From Trichomonas vaginalis G3 (lineage: Eukaryota > Parabasalia > Trichomonadida > Trichomonadidae): a DNA stretch of 64,000 nt. The notes beneath the pieces are model-generated. The model made no database searches. It was not told the origin of the DNA and saw only the letters and a program-made list of their open reading frames with translations. Where the stretch lies: NCBI RefSeq assembly GCF_026262505.1, contig NC_067205.1, forward strand, positions 20,395,645-20,459,644. Direction: 5' to 3'. The translations under genes and the position numbers were made by a program. Numbering within the stretch: the stretch's first letter is position 1; each line of letters opens with the position of its first letter. Positions 1 through 9,724 of the stretch are shown in pieces.

Positions 1-1261
1 CGTATCGAGGTGAAGGATTTACATTGTAAGGTGACTTTGGTTGTGGATCATTGACATATCGATTTCCATAGTTTTGATTCTGATTTTGATTTTTATTTGC
101 GAATTTGGCCATCTTTTGTCGATATTTTTCTTCTCTGTCTAAAGCTGCTTGTCTTGAATCTTCTTGTCTGGCTTTAGCTATTTCTGTCATTGGTTTATTC
201 CTTCGTTCTTCCCTTAATCTTTCTTTTTCTTCAATTTCTTTGTATTGTTTCATTCGCTTTTCTTCTTCTTCTCTTAATCTTTCTCTTTCTTTTTCTTTTT
301 GTTTAAGAAGTTCCAATTCTTTCTCTTGTTGTCTTATGTCTGGTTTATCAACCGGCGTTTCTGGAATTGCTTTCATTGGTTCTTCGAAATTTAAATTTTG
401 TTTCAATGGATTCATTCCATGAAGAACTGTATGTGACATCTCATTGTTAACTTGGAACTCTGATAAATATGTAGTAAGTCTGTTACGAATTATTGGTTTC
501 TTAACGATTTCTGTAGCTGTTGGTCTTAATTTTGGATCTTTAGAGAGCATTGAGTTGATAAGATTACGTAAGTCTGCTGAATATTGGGTACTAATTGGTG
601 TTATGTTACCTCGAACTATATTGAACAACAAATTGTTGATATTTCGACCTTCAAATGCATGATGCAAAGTACACATCTCGTACATGATACATCCGAATGA
701 CCAGATGTCTGTTTTAGAGTTGTAGTTTTTCCCTTGACACATTTCTGGTGATAAATAATAAGGAGTTCCTATCTGTGTGTTATAAAATTGCATAGTATGA
801 TCTAATACTTTAGCAATACCAAAATCACCGAGTTTAACAGAGCCGTCCTTCATAAGAAATACATTCTGCCCTTTCAAATCTCGATGTAAAATTTTTCTAT
901 CGTGAATATATTTAATTGCAAGTGCTAATTGAGTAAATATTCTTAATACTTCGTCTTCTGAAAATGATTTACGTCCATTCTTCTCGATTTTCTGTGATAA
1001 ATCGCCACCGTCGGCGTATTCCATGATAATATACAAAAATCCGCTTTCATTGAAACTTTCGATATATCGAACAATGTTTGGATGCTTGAGTGCTGACAAA
1101 ACATTGACTTCTGAAATGGCTTCTTTCTTCTCTTTTTCAGATAAACCTGATAATTTTACTGATTTTGCAACACACAATAGTCTATCAGTTTTCCTCTTCA
1201 CTAGAAAAGCTTTGGCAAATCCACCTTCTCCAAGGACTTTGATTTGCTCATAAGCTTTCAT
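1..1261 (-). CDS. NEK-type serine/threonine protein kinase, C-terminus cut by the window edge
   Basis: The minus strand is open from an ATG at 1261 to the first base of the window (420 codons, no stop). The N-terminal 260 residues are a complete protein kinase domain: glycine loop GEGGFAKA at residues 11-18, the VAK lysine at 33, a helix-C glutamate near 51, catalytic loop HRDLKGQN at 126-133, DFG at 146-148 and GTPYYLSPE at 165-173. The ADGGDL hinge and GTPYYLSPE are typical of NIMA-related kinases, a family much expanded in trichomonads that acts on cilia, centrosomes and mitosis. After the kinase domain comes a Lys/Glu/Arg-rich stretch (about 285-385) that should form a coiled coil, then an Asn/Gln-rich segment. 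All catalytic residues are present. The exact NEK subgroup cannot be told. Confidence 0.9.
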   Translation of the reverse strand, partial: MKAYEQIKVLGEGGFAKAFLVKRKTDRLLCVAKSVKLSGLSEKEKKEAISEVNVLSALKHPNIVRYIESFNESGFLYIIMEYADGGDLSQKIEKNGRKSFSEDEVLRIFTQLALAIKYIHDRKILHRDLKGQNVFLMKDGSVKLGDFGIAKVLDHTMQFYNTQIGTPYYLSPEMCQGKNYNSKTDIWSFGCIMYEMCTLHHAFEGRNINNLLFNIVRGNITPISTQYSADLRNLINSMLSKDPKLRPTATEIVKKPIIRNRLTTYLSEFQVNNEMSHTVLHGMNPLKQNLNFEEPMKAIPETPVDKPDIRQQEKELELLKQKEKERERLREEEEKRMKQYKEIEEKERLREERRNKPMTEIAKARQEDSRQAALDREEKYRQKMAKFANKNQNQNQNYGNRYVNDPQPKSPYNVNPSPRY

Positions 1262-1629
1262 CAGAATTTAGTTTTGAATTGATTATAACGTTTTCAAATT
1301 TTTTTATGATACGATGTTGATTGTCTTCAAATTGGAGTAAAAATTTAAATAGTACACATGCTAATTTAAAACAAAAATACAATTATCTTTGAACATTCTT
1401 TAATTTCAAAATTCAAATTCTCAACGAATATGAATTTGGAGATCAACCATTATGGATGAAGCATTCTTGGAAATTTGTAAACCAATCCATACTAGAAATG
1501 CTTAAATATTTTCCAAATTTCGATAATTTTATGAATACTTGATTCAAATCAATTTGAATGCAGACTTATATTCATTCAATTCTTTGAATTACCATCGACT
1601 TGTTAAACTTTGAATCAATTCATTATTTG
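1262..1629. other. Intergenic, AT-rich, between divergent genes
   Basis: No convincing reading frame. It lies between the start of the minus-strand kinase gene and the plus-strand gene that follows. A TCATTA initiator-like match at 1620-1625 lies 8 bases before the next ATG. Confidence 0.5.
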
Positions 1630-2292
1630 ATGTTAGTCGATGATTGCATGGAAACCAGTATCAAAAATTTGGAGCTGGGAACCGATATTTTCGTTCTTGA
1701 TACTAATGGATATGATATATTTAAGGGCAAACTCCTTGAGTGTTCAAGTAATAATTGGAAAATTAAATATAATGATACTCAAAACATAGAAATACTAGAT
1801 GACAATAAACGTATTATAGACTATGATAACAAATATTACCAACAATTGTTCAAAACACAAGAAAAAGGCAGAAATATATTGCAAGAATTAGAATCATCTA
1901 TAACCAAAGAAACACCTAGCGAAAATCAGCATACAATTACCAAAATTGATGATTTACCACCAAAAAAGCTTCCATTATCAATTAATAAAAATTTAAATTC
2001 AGCAAAAGTCAAAAACATACCGAAAGCGAAAGTGGAAAAGAAAGTACATCATAGAATAAGACTAACAATACCACCATCTTTAAATACATCGCTAATGGCA
2101 AATGAAAAAATTAAATTAGATCAAAATCTTCAAAATTTAATCTCATCTACAAATATACAAGCTGTAAGTTTCAAATCCAAGAATTCAACGAATAATTCCA
2201 ATTGGACTTTCTCGATAAATTTCAAATCAGATCAGAATGCAGTGAAATTGAGTCAAAACTATAACTTCGAATTTGCTTCCCAAAAAGTGTAA
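1630..2292 (+). CDS. Hypothetical protein, possible Tudor/chromo-like N-terminal fold
   Basis: The family is not recognised. The frame is open further upstream, but only from a TTG. A trichomonad initiator (TCATTA at 1620-1625) puts the transcript start downstream of that codon, so the ATG at 1630 (or 1648) is the better start, giving about 220 residues. The N-terminal 60 residues alternate hydrophobic and polar positions and read like a small beta-barrel that handles a tail or nucleic acid (GTDIFVLDTNGYDIFKGKLL); this is only a resemblance to Tudor-type domains. The middle is Lys-rich with a basic patch (KKVHHRIRLTIPP), and the C-terminus is Asn/Ser-rich. No signal peptide or membrane segment is visible. 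After the stop, the same frame is open again from 2305 to 2480. Confidence 0.6.
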   Translation: MLVDDCMETSIKNLELGTDIFVLDTNGYDIFKGKLLECSSNNWKIKYNDTQNIEILDDNKRIIDYDNKYYQQLFKTQEKGRNILQELESSITKETPSENQHTITKIDDLPPKKLPLSINKNLNSAKVKNIPKAKVEKKVHHRIRLTIPPSLNTSLMANEKIKLDQNLQNLISSTNIQAVSFKSKNSTNNSNWTFSINFKSDQNAVKLSQNYNFEFASQKV

Positions 2293-2839
2293 TGAGAAGT
2301 CTAAAATACAAACTTATTTACTGATAATCGAAATTTCCTCTATACAAAAATCAAACAGAATGAGATTGTAGAGAATTATCTACAATGTCATGAATTGAAT
2401 GCCAAACTAACCAGAAATATATTTCTCAAAAAGGAAGAACAAATTCACAACGAATTTTCTGGAAATGTTTCCAACTGTTAAGTTTCTTTTAATAAATATA
2501 TAATGCAGCATACGCAGAATAGCTAAAAACTAAGATTAACTTTTCATTTCAAATTTGAATAATTATTTTACTAGGAATTTACAAAATAAATTGCTCCTAT
2601 ATATCCTTCAAGTATGCCAGACATATAGTTTTCTCTAGATTTGTTTTGAAAATAAAAATCTGATCTTATCTTTATATCCAAGTAGTTTTTAATGCTTATT
2701 ATTCTTCTTCTTATAAAACTTTTCTATAGCTTATTCATTTAAGCTGTAAGTAAACCTTGTACACGGTGATAAATTTTTCATCTCTATAAAAATTAATGTC
2801 ACTTTTCCATCGCGGTGAAGTGTCACTTTTAAAAATTAA
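2293..2839. other. Intergenic region with a short in-frame coding-like remnant
   Basis: After three closely spaced stops, the frame of the preceding gene is open again for about 58 codons (2305-2480). The translation has a plausible amphipathic Glu/Lys/Gln composition. It could be a decayed C-terminal extension or chance. The remainder is AT-rich. Two TCACTTTT initiator-like matches lie just before the next gene. Confidence 0.35.
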
Positions 2840-3535
2840 ATGACATACTTCTCTGTTGACGAAAATTACGCCCAGACTGTTCCTGGATTGCAATCAGTTC
2901 TTCAATTTGCAGAAATGCTTGAGAAGACATGCCCAACAATTTCTGTAGCTTTTGCAAACTATGGTGCCATGTTAATTGATGAATATATGATTTCAATTGG
3001 TGTGCAAGATCCAGATGGACTTGCAGCTCGTAATATTATTCGCGGCAAAATTAACGGCAAGCCATGCGCAGATGCCGAAACTCTCGATTCCTTCGGAAGT
3101 AAAATTTTAATTGCAGCAGAAACAAGTCAGAACAAAATTGATCTCATCAAACTTGCATATATCGCTTTCTCTGCTACATCAGCTTATGGCGCAATGAAAC
3201 AATCAACACAAGCAAGATTAAATAGATGTGTTCAAATTCTTACAGATTTTTCAAGCCAGGAAGGTGCTGATTATCCAGATGCTGGTGGTGATATTGATAT
3301 TCCTTCTGGAACACCTGGAGGCGCTGGAGTTCCTCCAAATCCATGGGATGCTCCAGGAGCTTCTAAATATTATCAGACTACTCCAGAACCAGCTCCAGAA
3401 CCAGAACCAACAGCTTCAGATGATCCTAAATGTATGAAATTAGCTCAAATAGCCCAACAAGCCTTTAAAGAAGGTGCTTACGATATTGCTATTACTGCTA
3501 TCATGGCCTGTATCAAAGATTTGGATAGCAAGTAA
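2840..3535 (+). CDS. Vta1/LIP5-like ESCRT-III/Vps4 regulator (tentative)
   Basis: A protein of 231 residues starting at an ATG 18 bases after a clear TCACT initiator. Residues about 13-140 are all-helical and resemble the paired-MIT N-terminal half of Vta1/LIP5 (LQSVLQFAEMLEKTCPTISV, then IKLAYIAFSATSAYGA). A Pro/Gly/Glu-rich linker covers about 141-195. The last 36 residues (KLAQIAQQAFKEGAYDIA onward) resemble the short helical Vta1 C-terminal domain, which dimerises and stimulates the Vps4 ATPase. The order helical domain, disordered proline linker, short helical hairpin is that of Vta1, though the protein is shorter than the animal form. If correct it acts in multivesicular-body sorting at endosomal membranes. 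The assignment is by eye. Confidence 0.55.
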   Translation: MTYFSVDENYAQTVPGLQSVLQFAEMLEKTCPTISVAFANYGAMLIDEYMISIGVQDPDGLAARNIIRGKINGKPCADAETLDSFGSKILIAAETSQNKIDLIKLAYIAFSATSAYGAMKQSTQARLNRCVQILTDFSSQEGADYPDAGGDIDIPSGTPGGAGVPPNPWDAPGASKYYQTTPEPAPEPEPTASDDPKCMKLAQIAQQAFKEGAYDIAITAIMACIKDLDSK

Positions 3536-3829
3536 AATTAAACTGGAATCTTTTATTTGATTGATTTAATTTCTTTTTGGGAAAGTGTTTTTAGTATACA
3601 ATAACTATAAATCAATAGAAATTATTGATTTATTAAGCAGATTATTCTATTTCGAATATTATTTTATGCGAAATCGGATAAATCATTAAATAACTCAATA
3701 ATTCATTGATGTTCTCTATAAAAATTACAATTTAGAACCAGGTCTCATAAATTATTTATAATTTCAAATGAAATATCGTTATGAAAAAATTGAAATTTTG
3801 GATGCTACAAACTAGTAAACTTTAATTTA

Positions 3830-4402
3830 CTATGCTGTTGGAGCACGATTAAGGCGGCGGAATGTTCTTCCTGGCTTTGGGATTGGAAAATTGAATGGGC
3901 GGCGTGAGAGTCTAAGAACACTGTTAGATCCGTTGATAGAGAACTTGCCATTCTCCTTGACAGCCTTGGATTGCAACTCTTCATTCTCGAACTGGATGAA
4001 GGCATATGGAAGACGGCCTTCACCACGTGGTGTGATAATCTTGCAGTTGATTGGCTTGTAGTTGGCGAAGAAGCTCTTAAGGTTATCCTCTGTGATACCG
4101 GCTGGGAGAAGAGAAGCGAATGCTGTATCGCGGGCACGGCGAACTTGTGGGCGAGCTTCTGTAACACGGACTGCACGGCCGTTGATGTTGACTGGGGCAG
4201 CCTTGAGAGCCTTCTCGAGACCTTCTCTTGTTGTGAATTCGACGAAACCGAATCCACGAGACATGATCTTGCCTCTGTAGCGCATTGTGATGATGCGAGC
4301 GCTCTTGACTGGAGCAATAGCAGCGAAGGCATCACCAAGGTTTTGTGTGGAGGCAGAGAAGGCGATGTTGTTTACGAAGATGGACGTGTTCTGGGCAGAC
4401 AT
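3830..4402 (-). CDS. RNA-binding protein with two RRM domains
   Basis: A 190-residue protein with two RNA recognition motifs. RRM1 spans about 6-84, with RNP2 SIFVNNI at 7-13 and RNP1 RGFGFVEF at 49-56. RRM2 spans about 94-168, with an RNP1-like LPYAFIQF at 131-138. The C-terminal 20 residues are basic. The start chosen is the ATG at 4402 (MSAQ): the longer frame begins at a TTG, and a TCACTTTT initiator lies about 20 bases before this ATG, leaving a very short 5' leader as is usual in trichomonads. Codon use is strongly biased and G/C-ending compared with neighbours, as in highly expressed trichomonad genes. The RNA target is unknown; an mRNP or splicing role is possible. Confidence 0.88.
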   Translation of the reverse strand: MSAQNTSIFVNNIAFSASTQNLGDAFAAIAPVKSARIITMRYRGKIMSRGFGFVEFTTREGLEKALKAAPVNINGRAVRVTEARPQVRRARDTAFASLLPAGITEDNLKSFFANYKPINCKIITPRGEGRLPYAFIQFENEELQSKAVKENGKFSINGSNSVLRLSRRPFNFPIPKPGRTFRRLNRAPTA

Positions 4403-4967
4403 TACTGTGGCCGACCAAAAAGTGAGATTGAATGGATTTGTAAATTCTATCAACTAAGAATGATTTCAGTTTTCATCGTTTTACTTGACTTGGCGATTAA
4501 TAGCTACTATTATCATCAAGAGGCATAATCTTAAAAAATCAGCAAAATCTTTTGCAATCATTGAGAGAAAATCGTATTTGCCGGGACATTTTCGTATGAG
4601 ATATGCTTAAAAGTTATATTTGGACCTTTTAAGCTTGTTATGCTTGACATTCTGAGGTATGAAATTGGTCACGAAATTTCAATATGCTATTTGATTTTAA
4701 AATCTAAGGGAATTGATAAAACCATAGCAAATAAAAATCATCCTGATGGTTTATGGCTGCTCATCTTTTATAATTAACAAAAAATATTTTGAAAATGATA
4801 TAAATTAAGTGTCTACCGTTCCCTGCATAACATAAACTCTAAATCCTATAAAAGCTAATAAGAAAAAGCTATCAATTTTTAAAAAAAAAAACCAATATAA
4901 ATAAAATTTAGATTAAAAGACACTAGTATACAACGGATTTATTAATAACAAACTATACATAATATAA
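4403..4967. other. Intergenic, AT-rich
   Basis: Contains the 5' flank of the RRM gene and the 3' flank of the reductase gene. A plus-strand frame at 3971-4528 is the antisense shadow of the RRM gene. Nothing else is supported. Confidence 0.5.
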
Positions 4968-6245
4968 TTAAACTAAATGACATGTTTGGATAATTCTTAT
5001 AGCATTTCGTACTGAAATATCTCCAGATTCTATAAGTTTTGATGCAAGAGTATCAATATGTTTCTCTGCGCATCCAGCCTGACATGCGATATTCCTAGAA
5101 TGAAGTTTCATGTGGCCAGCGCAAATTCCATTTGTAACAAGAGCTCTAATTGCAGCAAAATTGTTTGCAAGACCAACTGCAGCAATTGTTCTTGCCAATT
5201 CATCTGCATTTTCTACTTTAAGCATCTTTCTCATTAACATTACGTCTGGATTTCTTCTGATTGAGCCACCGACAACGCCAACTGGAATAGGAATCCATAT
5301 TTCACCTACTAATGTTGTTCCATTGTCAATTCTGTATTTTGTAAGGGCTGGATTGTCAGATTGAGTTGCATATGAATGAACGGCTGCTTCGACAGCACGA
5401 GTATCATTTCCTGTAGCTAGAACAACAGCTGTAACACCATTCATGATGCCTTTTCTATGTGTTGCTCCTCTTGATGGATCCACTGCGGCATATTCAGCTG
5501 CGGCTACAATTCTTTGTGCAACTTGCATGCCTGTGAATCCTCCTTGTCCTAGTATATTGATTGGCCACTTGCATTGAGCATGGACTAATCTTTTTGTCGG
5601 TAGGTTCGTAATTATAGCCATTAGAGGCTCCCAATTGAGTTTTTCGGAAAGATGTTTAAGAGCTGTTTCGCATGCAGTGTTAACGCAGTTTGCGCCCATT
5701 GCATCGCAAACATTGATATGAATATCAACACTAACTGTTAAAGCTGACTTAGTTTGAATGAGCCTTGCCTCTACCTCATGGACTCCACCATTTCTGGCGA
5801 GCATTGAAGGCATTGTACCGTTTGCAATTTGAATAATTTCATTATGAAATCCATTAACTTTAGCCAATGGATCAGTTTCATCAGGTGGGACTATCAAAAC
5901 AACTTGTCCTGAGCAAATGTTAGCTCCTGATGCTGTTTCGAAGCCTCCTGTAGATCTACAAAGCTTTGCAGCGAATGAAGCTCCAGCAATTACAGATGGT
6001 TCTTCATTGGCCATTGGAATCATGATTTCTTTTCCATCAACAATGAAGTTTGTCGCTACTCCTACTGGTGTACTATGCATTGCAATGCAATTTTCTATCA
6101 TAGTATCTGCAGTTTTGAACGTAAGACCATGTTCGGTAGACTTCAAAAGGGCTACCTCTTGATCACTGAGGTCAAACATATTCTTAAGCGCAGACTGGCG
6201 TTCATCTATGCTAAGCTTGAAGAAGCCTGGTATAGCAGAAGTCAT
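4968..6245 (-). CDS. Hydroxymethylglutaryl-CoA reductase, class II (bacterial type)
   Basis: A soluble 425-residue enzyme without the membrane region of the eukaryotic class I form. It matches the class II (Pseudomonas mevalonii-like) layout in length and motif order. Visible motifs are the catalytic glutamate in NEEPSVIAGAS (Glu82), the nucleotide-binding DAMGAN (181-186), the catalytic lysine in HRKGIMNG (Lys265), the aspartate in GNDTRAVEA (Asp281), and the C-terminal flap histidine in GHMKLHSRN (His382). It interconverts HMG-CoA and mevalonate; in a trichomonad it would act in the cytosol and feed isoprenoid synthesis. A bacterial-type enzyme in a eukaryote indicates old lateral transfer. 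The start is the ATG at 6245, which aligns with the family N-terminus. The gene looks intact. Confidence 0.95.
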   Translation of the reverse strand: MTSAIPGFFKLSIDERQSALKNMFDLSDQEVALLKSTEHGLTFKTADTMIENCIAMHSTPVGVATNFIVDGKEIMIPMANEEPSVIAGASFAAKLCRSTGGFETASGANICSGQVVLIVPPDETDPLAKVNGFHNEIIQIANGTMPSMLARNGGVHEVEARLIQTKSALTVSVDIHINVCDAMGANCVNTACETALKHLSEKLNWEPLMAIITNLPTKRLVHAQCKWPINILGQGGFTGMQVAQRIVAAAEYAAVDPSRGATHRKGIMNGVTAVVLATGNDTRAVEAAVHSYATQSDNPALTKYRIDNGTTLVGEIWIPIPVGVVGGSIRRNPDVMLMRKMLKVENADELARTIAAVGLANNFAAIRALVTNGICAGHMKLHSRNIACQAGCAEKHIDTLASKLIESGDISVRNAIRIIQTCHLV

Positions 6246-6667
6246 CTGGTTCTGAACACGGCGGGTTTTCCCCCTTAAAAATTTTCATTCAATTTTGAGC
6301 AATCCGAACGTTTGAAAACCGTCGGTTTGTGTCTACTAAATTTACATGGGAAATGTCTGTACAAATAATCGTGTCTTTCTCATAAAATATAATCAAACCT
6401 TTCAATTTTCTATCCTCCCAACCAAAAAATTTTATTAGAATTCAAGAGGATGATAAATAAGATTTTTCATAAATTTTTTTTTTGAAAGAGTCAGCGAAAA
6501 AAAAATTTGATAATAATTATTCATAGTTCATTGACCTAAAACGTTATTTATAATGAGATAATTATTAAGTGCATATGCTTAGAGAAAGTAATATGATGAA
6601 ATAATATATCAAATTTTTAAAAAACTACAATAAAATTAAAATTTAATAATAAAACATCAAATGAACA
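6246..6667. other. Intergenic, AT-rich
   Basis: 5' flank of the reductase gene (a short CG-rich stretch adjoins the ATG) and 3' flank of the GTPase gene. No frame is supported. Confidence 0.5.
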
Positions 6668-8470
6668 TTAATGATGGCCTCTTCTCAGCTTAACAGCCTT
6701 TCTCTTTGGCAAATCCTTGCGTGGTGCTGTCTCTTGCTTTGGTTCTTCAACTTTTTCTTCGATTTTTTCTTCAATTTTTTCTTCTACTTTTTGTTCTTGT
6801 TTTTCTTCGAATTTTTCCTCTGAAGAAACGGTCTGGAGTTCCAATGGAGGAAGCTTATTCAGCTTAACTTCAGCATTTTCGTCAAATTTCAGGGCATCAT
6901 CGTCTTCATCGTCATCTCCAAAGAAATCATCGTTATCGGCAGGTTTCTGGTTGACGACAGGGATATTGACAGGTGTTGGTTGCTTCTCAACCTTGATTTC
7001 TGGCTTTGGCTCTTCAATAATTTTTTCATTTTCTTGTTTTTCAGGAATAACCTGTTTCTGTGTCTTCTTTTGTGGAACAGCTTGAACCAATAGGTTTGGC
7101 TTGACTTCCTCTTCATCAGAATGATCACTTGGCAACTTCATGTCATCATCATTGTTATTTCCATCATCATCACCGAAGAAATCATCATTTTCATCATCAA
7201 CCTTTGGTTTCTCTTCTTTCTTTGGCTGTTGGACTTGAACAGGAGGTTGAATTGGAGCAGGAGCCTTTTTCTTTTGAGGAACTGCTTGAACGAGTGGATT
7301 TGGCTTGATATCTTCATCATCATGGTCACTAGGAAGCTTCATAGCATCATCATTTCCATCATCGTCGCCAAAGAAATCATCATTTTCATCTTTCTGAGGA
7401 ATTGGCTTTGGTTTTGGCTTTGGATGCTCAGGAACTGTCTTTGGAGATGATGGTTTAGTTTCTTCTCCAACACTTTCTGTAGATTTCGTAAGATCTTTGT
7501 CGGATGAATCTCTTCTCTTAACGTGAATGATTCTGCGTGCTTTTCTGCGTGGTTCCTTTTCTTCTGGTTTCTGTTCTTGTTGTTTGACCTCTTGTTTCCT
7601 CGCGTTCTTGTCCATAGCAATGATTTCGGCCAATGGTTCTGGTTCTTCTTCAACAGGCTTTGGTTTTGGCGATGGCTGCTGTTGTACTTCTTGTTTTGGT
7701 GGAGGTGGTGGTACTTTTGGCATCGAAATAAGTGCGGTTTCTTTTGTCAAGAAATCAACAACTTTTTCGTTAACTTGTTGAAGCTTTTCGATTAAGTCTT
7801 CGGATGTAAGTTTGAGTAATGCTTCAAGATGCTTCTTATTCGAGTAAATATATGGAACAGAGATCCAGCTATGTAATTCTTTCAGTCCTTGACCTGTTTT
7901 GAGAGATCCTGGTATAAAACCGAATCTGCCGATCTTAGACTGGAGTAGTTCTGGTATGACTGGATCAACATTTTCGTCTTGGAAATTTGAAAAAACCATA
8001 ATCGGAAGATCGATTGAAGCTTCTCCGATAATCTTGTTTGCAAGTGTTATAGTATCTTTGTGGCGAGGATCAATTAGAATTACTAGGCCGTCTGCACGTT
8101 TTAATGTGTCTATTGAAGAAGCGTCTGGATAATCACTCTTACTTGTATCATCAACAGGAATAAGAGCCTTTTCTACAACATCCCAAACTTTCAGGTTTAT
8201 GACTTCTCCATTTGTAAAGTCTGCTGAGAAAGGAACTTCAGAAGCTTGAAGAAACGGAGTCGCAACATAACTCTCGTTGAATGGTTTTGCAAGAATTCTG
8301 TTGACAAGAGTTGTTTTTCCAGAAGACCTCTGACCACGAACTGCAATTAAAATTTCGTGTGTTGGCTGGAATTTATACGGACTGTTTCCACGTGGACTAA
8401 GTTCAGGTTTCGAACCTTGAACTACACCAGGTGGCAAATTTTGAATAGGCATTGCTTGTTCATTGCCCAT
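6668..8470 (-). CDS. RABL6-like GTPase with long acidic, proline-rich repeat tail
   Basis: A 600-residue protein. Residues about 38-215 form a Rab-like GTPase domain: P-loop GQRSSGKTT at 46-54, a VWDVV segment at the switch II position, and a long insertion before the second half, as in RABL6/PARF. The usual G4 NKxD is not obvious (LIDPRHK and VFSNFQDEN lie in that region), as in divergent RABL6 proteins. The C-terminal two-thirds is low complexity, rich in Pro, Glu, Lys and Gln. It holds three copies of an acidic module with core DDFFGDDD; two of these continue into MKLPSDH and VQAVPQKK. The tail ends in Lys/Arg-rich sequence. The animal homologue also has an acidic C-terminus. Cellular role in trichomonads is unknown; trafficking or ciliary function is an inference from the family. 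Confidence 0.78.
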   Translation of the reverse strand: MGNEQAMPIQNLPPGVVQGSKPELSPRGNSPYKFQPTHEILIAVRGQRSSGKTTLVNRILAKPFNESYVATPFLQASEVPFSADFTNGEVINLKVWDVVEKALIPVDDTSKSDYPDASSIDTLKRADGLVILIDPRHKDTITLANKIIGEASIDLPIMVFSNFQDENVDPVIPELLQSKIGRFGFIPGSLKTGQGLKELHSWISVPYIYSNKKHLEALLKLTSEDLIEKLQQVNEKVVDFLTKETALISMPKVPPPPPKQEVQQQPSPKPKPVEEEPEPLAEIIAMDKNARKQEVKQQEQKPEEKEPRRKARRIIHVKRRDSSDKDLTKSTESVGEETKPSSPKTVPEHPKPKPKPIPQKDENDDFFGDDDGNDDAMKLPSDHDDEDIKPNPLVQAVPQKKKAPAPIQPPVQVQQPKKEEKPKVDDENDDFFGDDDGNNNDDDMKLPSDHSDEEEVKPNLLVQAVPQKKTQKQVIPEKQENEKIIEEPKPEIKVEKQPTPVNIPVVNQKPADNDDFFGDDDEDDDALKFDENAEVKLNKLPPLELQTVSSEEKFEEKQEQKVEEKIEEKIEEKVEEPKQETAPRKDLPKRKAVKLRRGHH

Positions 8471-9014
8471 TTTTTTAGGTCTTTATTCAAATTTAAAATT
8501 TATTACATTTGAGTATTTTAACTCAAATGTCATAAATTTCAATTCTTAACATGAATACAAACGCTTTTTAAAAAGCGTTTGTATTCAAATGTTAAGAATT
8601 TTTTTTTCGAACGATGAAAAATAATTGAAATAAAGAAATACGTGATTTTGGAACGTAATTGATGAGAATTTCAAACCCTGTTTAGAAGAAGTCAGATATT
8701 TCATACGTTTCAACTTCCCAGAACAAGCTGAAAACCATCATAAACTTCAAAAAAGGAAACATTGTCATCTTTTATGCACAGATTTTCTTTGTGAATCATC
8801 AGTATCCAGTGAAGTTCATTTTCCGCAGAGTACTTGATTAAATACTTTATTACAAGTTGGGATAATTTAGAAATTACAGAACAAAATCACTCTAATTATA
8901 GCCACATTAGTACTCGTGGGTCGATATATCATGGGAGATACAAAATTATTTGAATTTTCTTTTATTTTTTTTAAAAATATTAAAAAAAGTAAATAAATAA
9001 CTAACAACACAGCA
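8471..9014. other. Intergenic region between the GTPase gene and the MULE remnant
   Basis: Contains the 60 bp inverted repeat listed separately and AT-rich sequence. The boundary between host DNA and the 3' end of the MULE must lie here, but no terminal repeat could be recognised. Confidence 0.4.
8541..8600. repeat. 60 bp near-perfect palindrome
   Basis: The arms (29 and 31 bases) pair over the whole length with only a two-base bulge; the centre is GCTTTTTAAAAAGC. It lies about 70 bases upstream of the GTPase gene start. It would extrude as a cruciform or fold as a hairpin in RNA. It could be a small foldback element or a regulatory hairpin. Confidence 0.85.
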
Positions 9015-9519
9015 TCACTTTTCGTAAAATGCTTTAATCCTAGTCCTTTTTCCCCTTAATTTTTCAATCTCTCGCAGGTTGAAATTTATTCCGGGAATTT
9101 TTAAAGATGCTTGGTCAACATAAAATTTCATTAAATCTTCCACAGGAGTCATAAACTCTGAACATTTGAAGCGAGCATGAACTGCATCATTCAAATTTTT
9201 AAGAAGATTTTTGTTCGAAAAGTGATTCAATACGGCGATTACATGAATACAAGGTAATCCGTATAATTCGATGTGCTTACATGTGCATGAATATTGTGAA
9301 TCTGACATAATTTTTACGCAATATGTATAGCGACCAAAAGTTGCATAATATAATTCTTGAATTGGATCATATAATACCGAGCTAAACATATCTGAATGTT
9401 TCAAAGTTTCATTTAGATTTTTGATAATATTATCTGATTTAAAATCACCTGTTAAAACATTTTTAACAAGATTGAATTCATGTTCAATGAGACGGATAAT
9501 TAGTTCGGCGGGTTCATAT
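9015..9519 (-). pseudogene. MULE (Mutator-like) transposase, C-terminal part with SWIM zinc finger
   Basis: This frame carries a SWIM-type zinc finger (CTCKHIELYGLPCIH; CxC...CxH), which lies at the C-terminus of Mutator-like transposases. It is open leftward from the target duplication at 9515-9519 and resumes, in frame, the transposase whose N-terminal part lies at 32624-33985. Maverick 1 sits exactly between the two parts. The C-terminus is basic. The MULE is thus an older DNA transposon whose gene was split by the Maverick. Confidence 0.85.
9515..9519. repeat. Target site duplication of Maverick 1, left copy (CATAT)
   Basis: CATAT directly precedes the left TIR and is repeated at 32624-32628 directly after the right TIR. 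Polintons are known to make 5-6 bp duplications. A sixth base is ambiguous because it could belong to the TIR. Confidence 0.85.
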
Positions 9520-9724
9520 AGTTAGTATGGGTAAGTCGTGTACTGAGGCACTGCGCGCCTTCGTACACCACTTAGCGGGTTTGACACTTTACAAAACCGT
9601 TAACGTATATTTTACAACACAAACGACAACACTAACTTAACCTTAAATATTTACAAAACCACCAACCACTTCACCTCACTAACGTTTTCACAAACGACTT
9701 CACTAATGTAAAAAATAAACGTTC

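Noticed and set aside
105-1253. Plus-strand frames at the left edge
   Set aside because: Antisense to the kinase gene, which is open over the full length on the minus strand.
3971-4528. 185-residue plus-strand frame
   Set aside because: Antisense shadow of the two-RRM gene, kept open by its biased codon use; no start context or family.
6717-8132. Several plus-strand frames rich in Ser/Phe/Cys
   Set aside because: Antisense to the acidic, repetitive tail of the GTPase gene.
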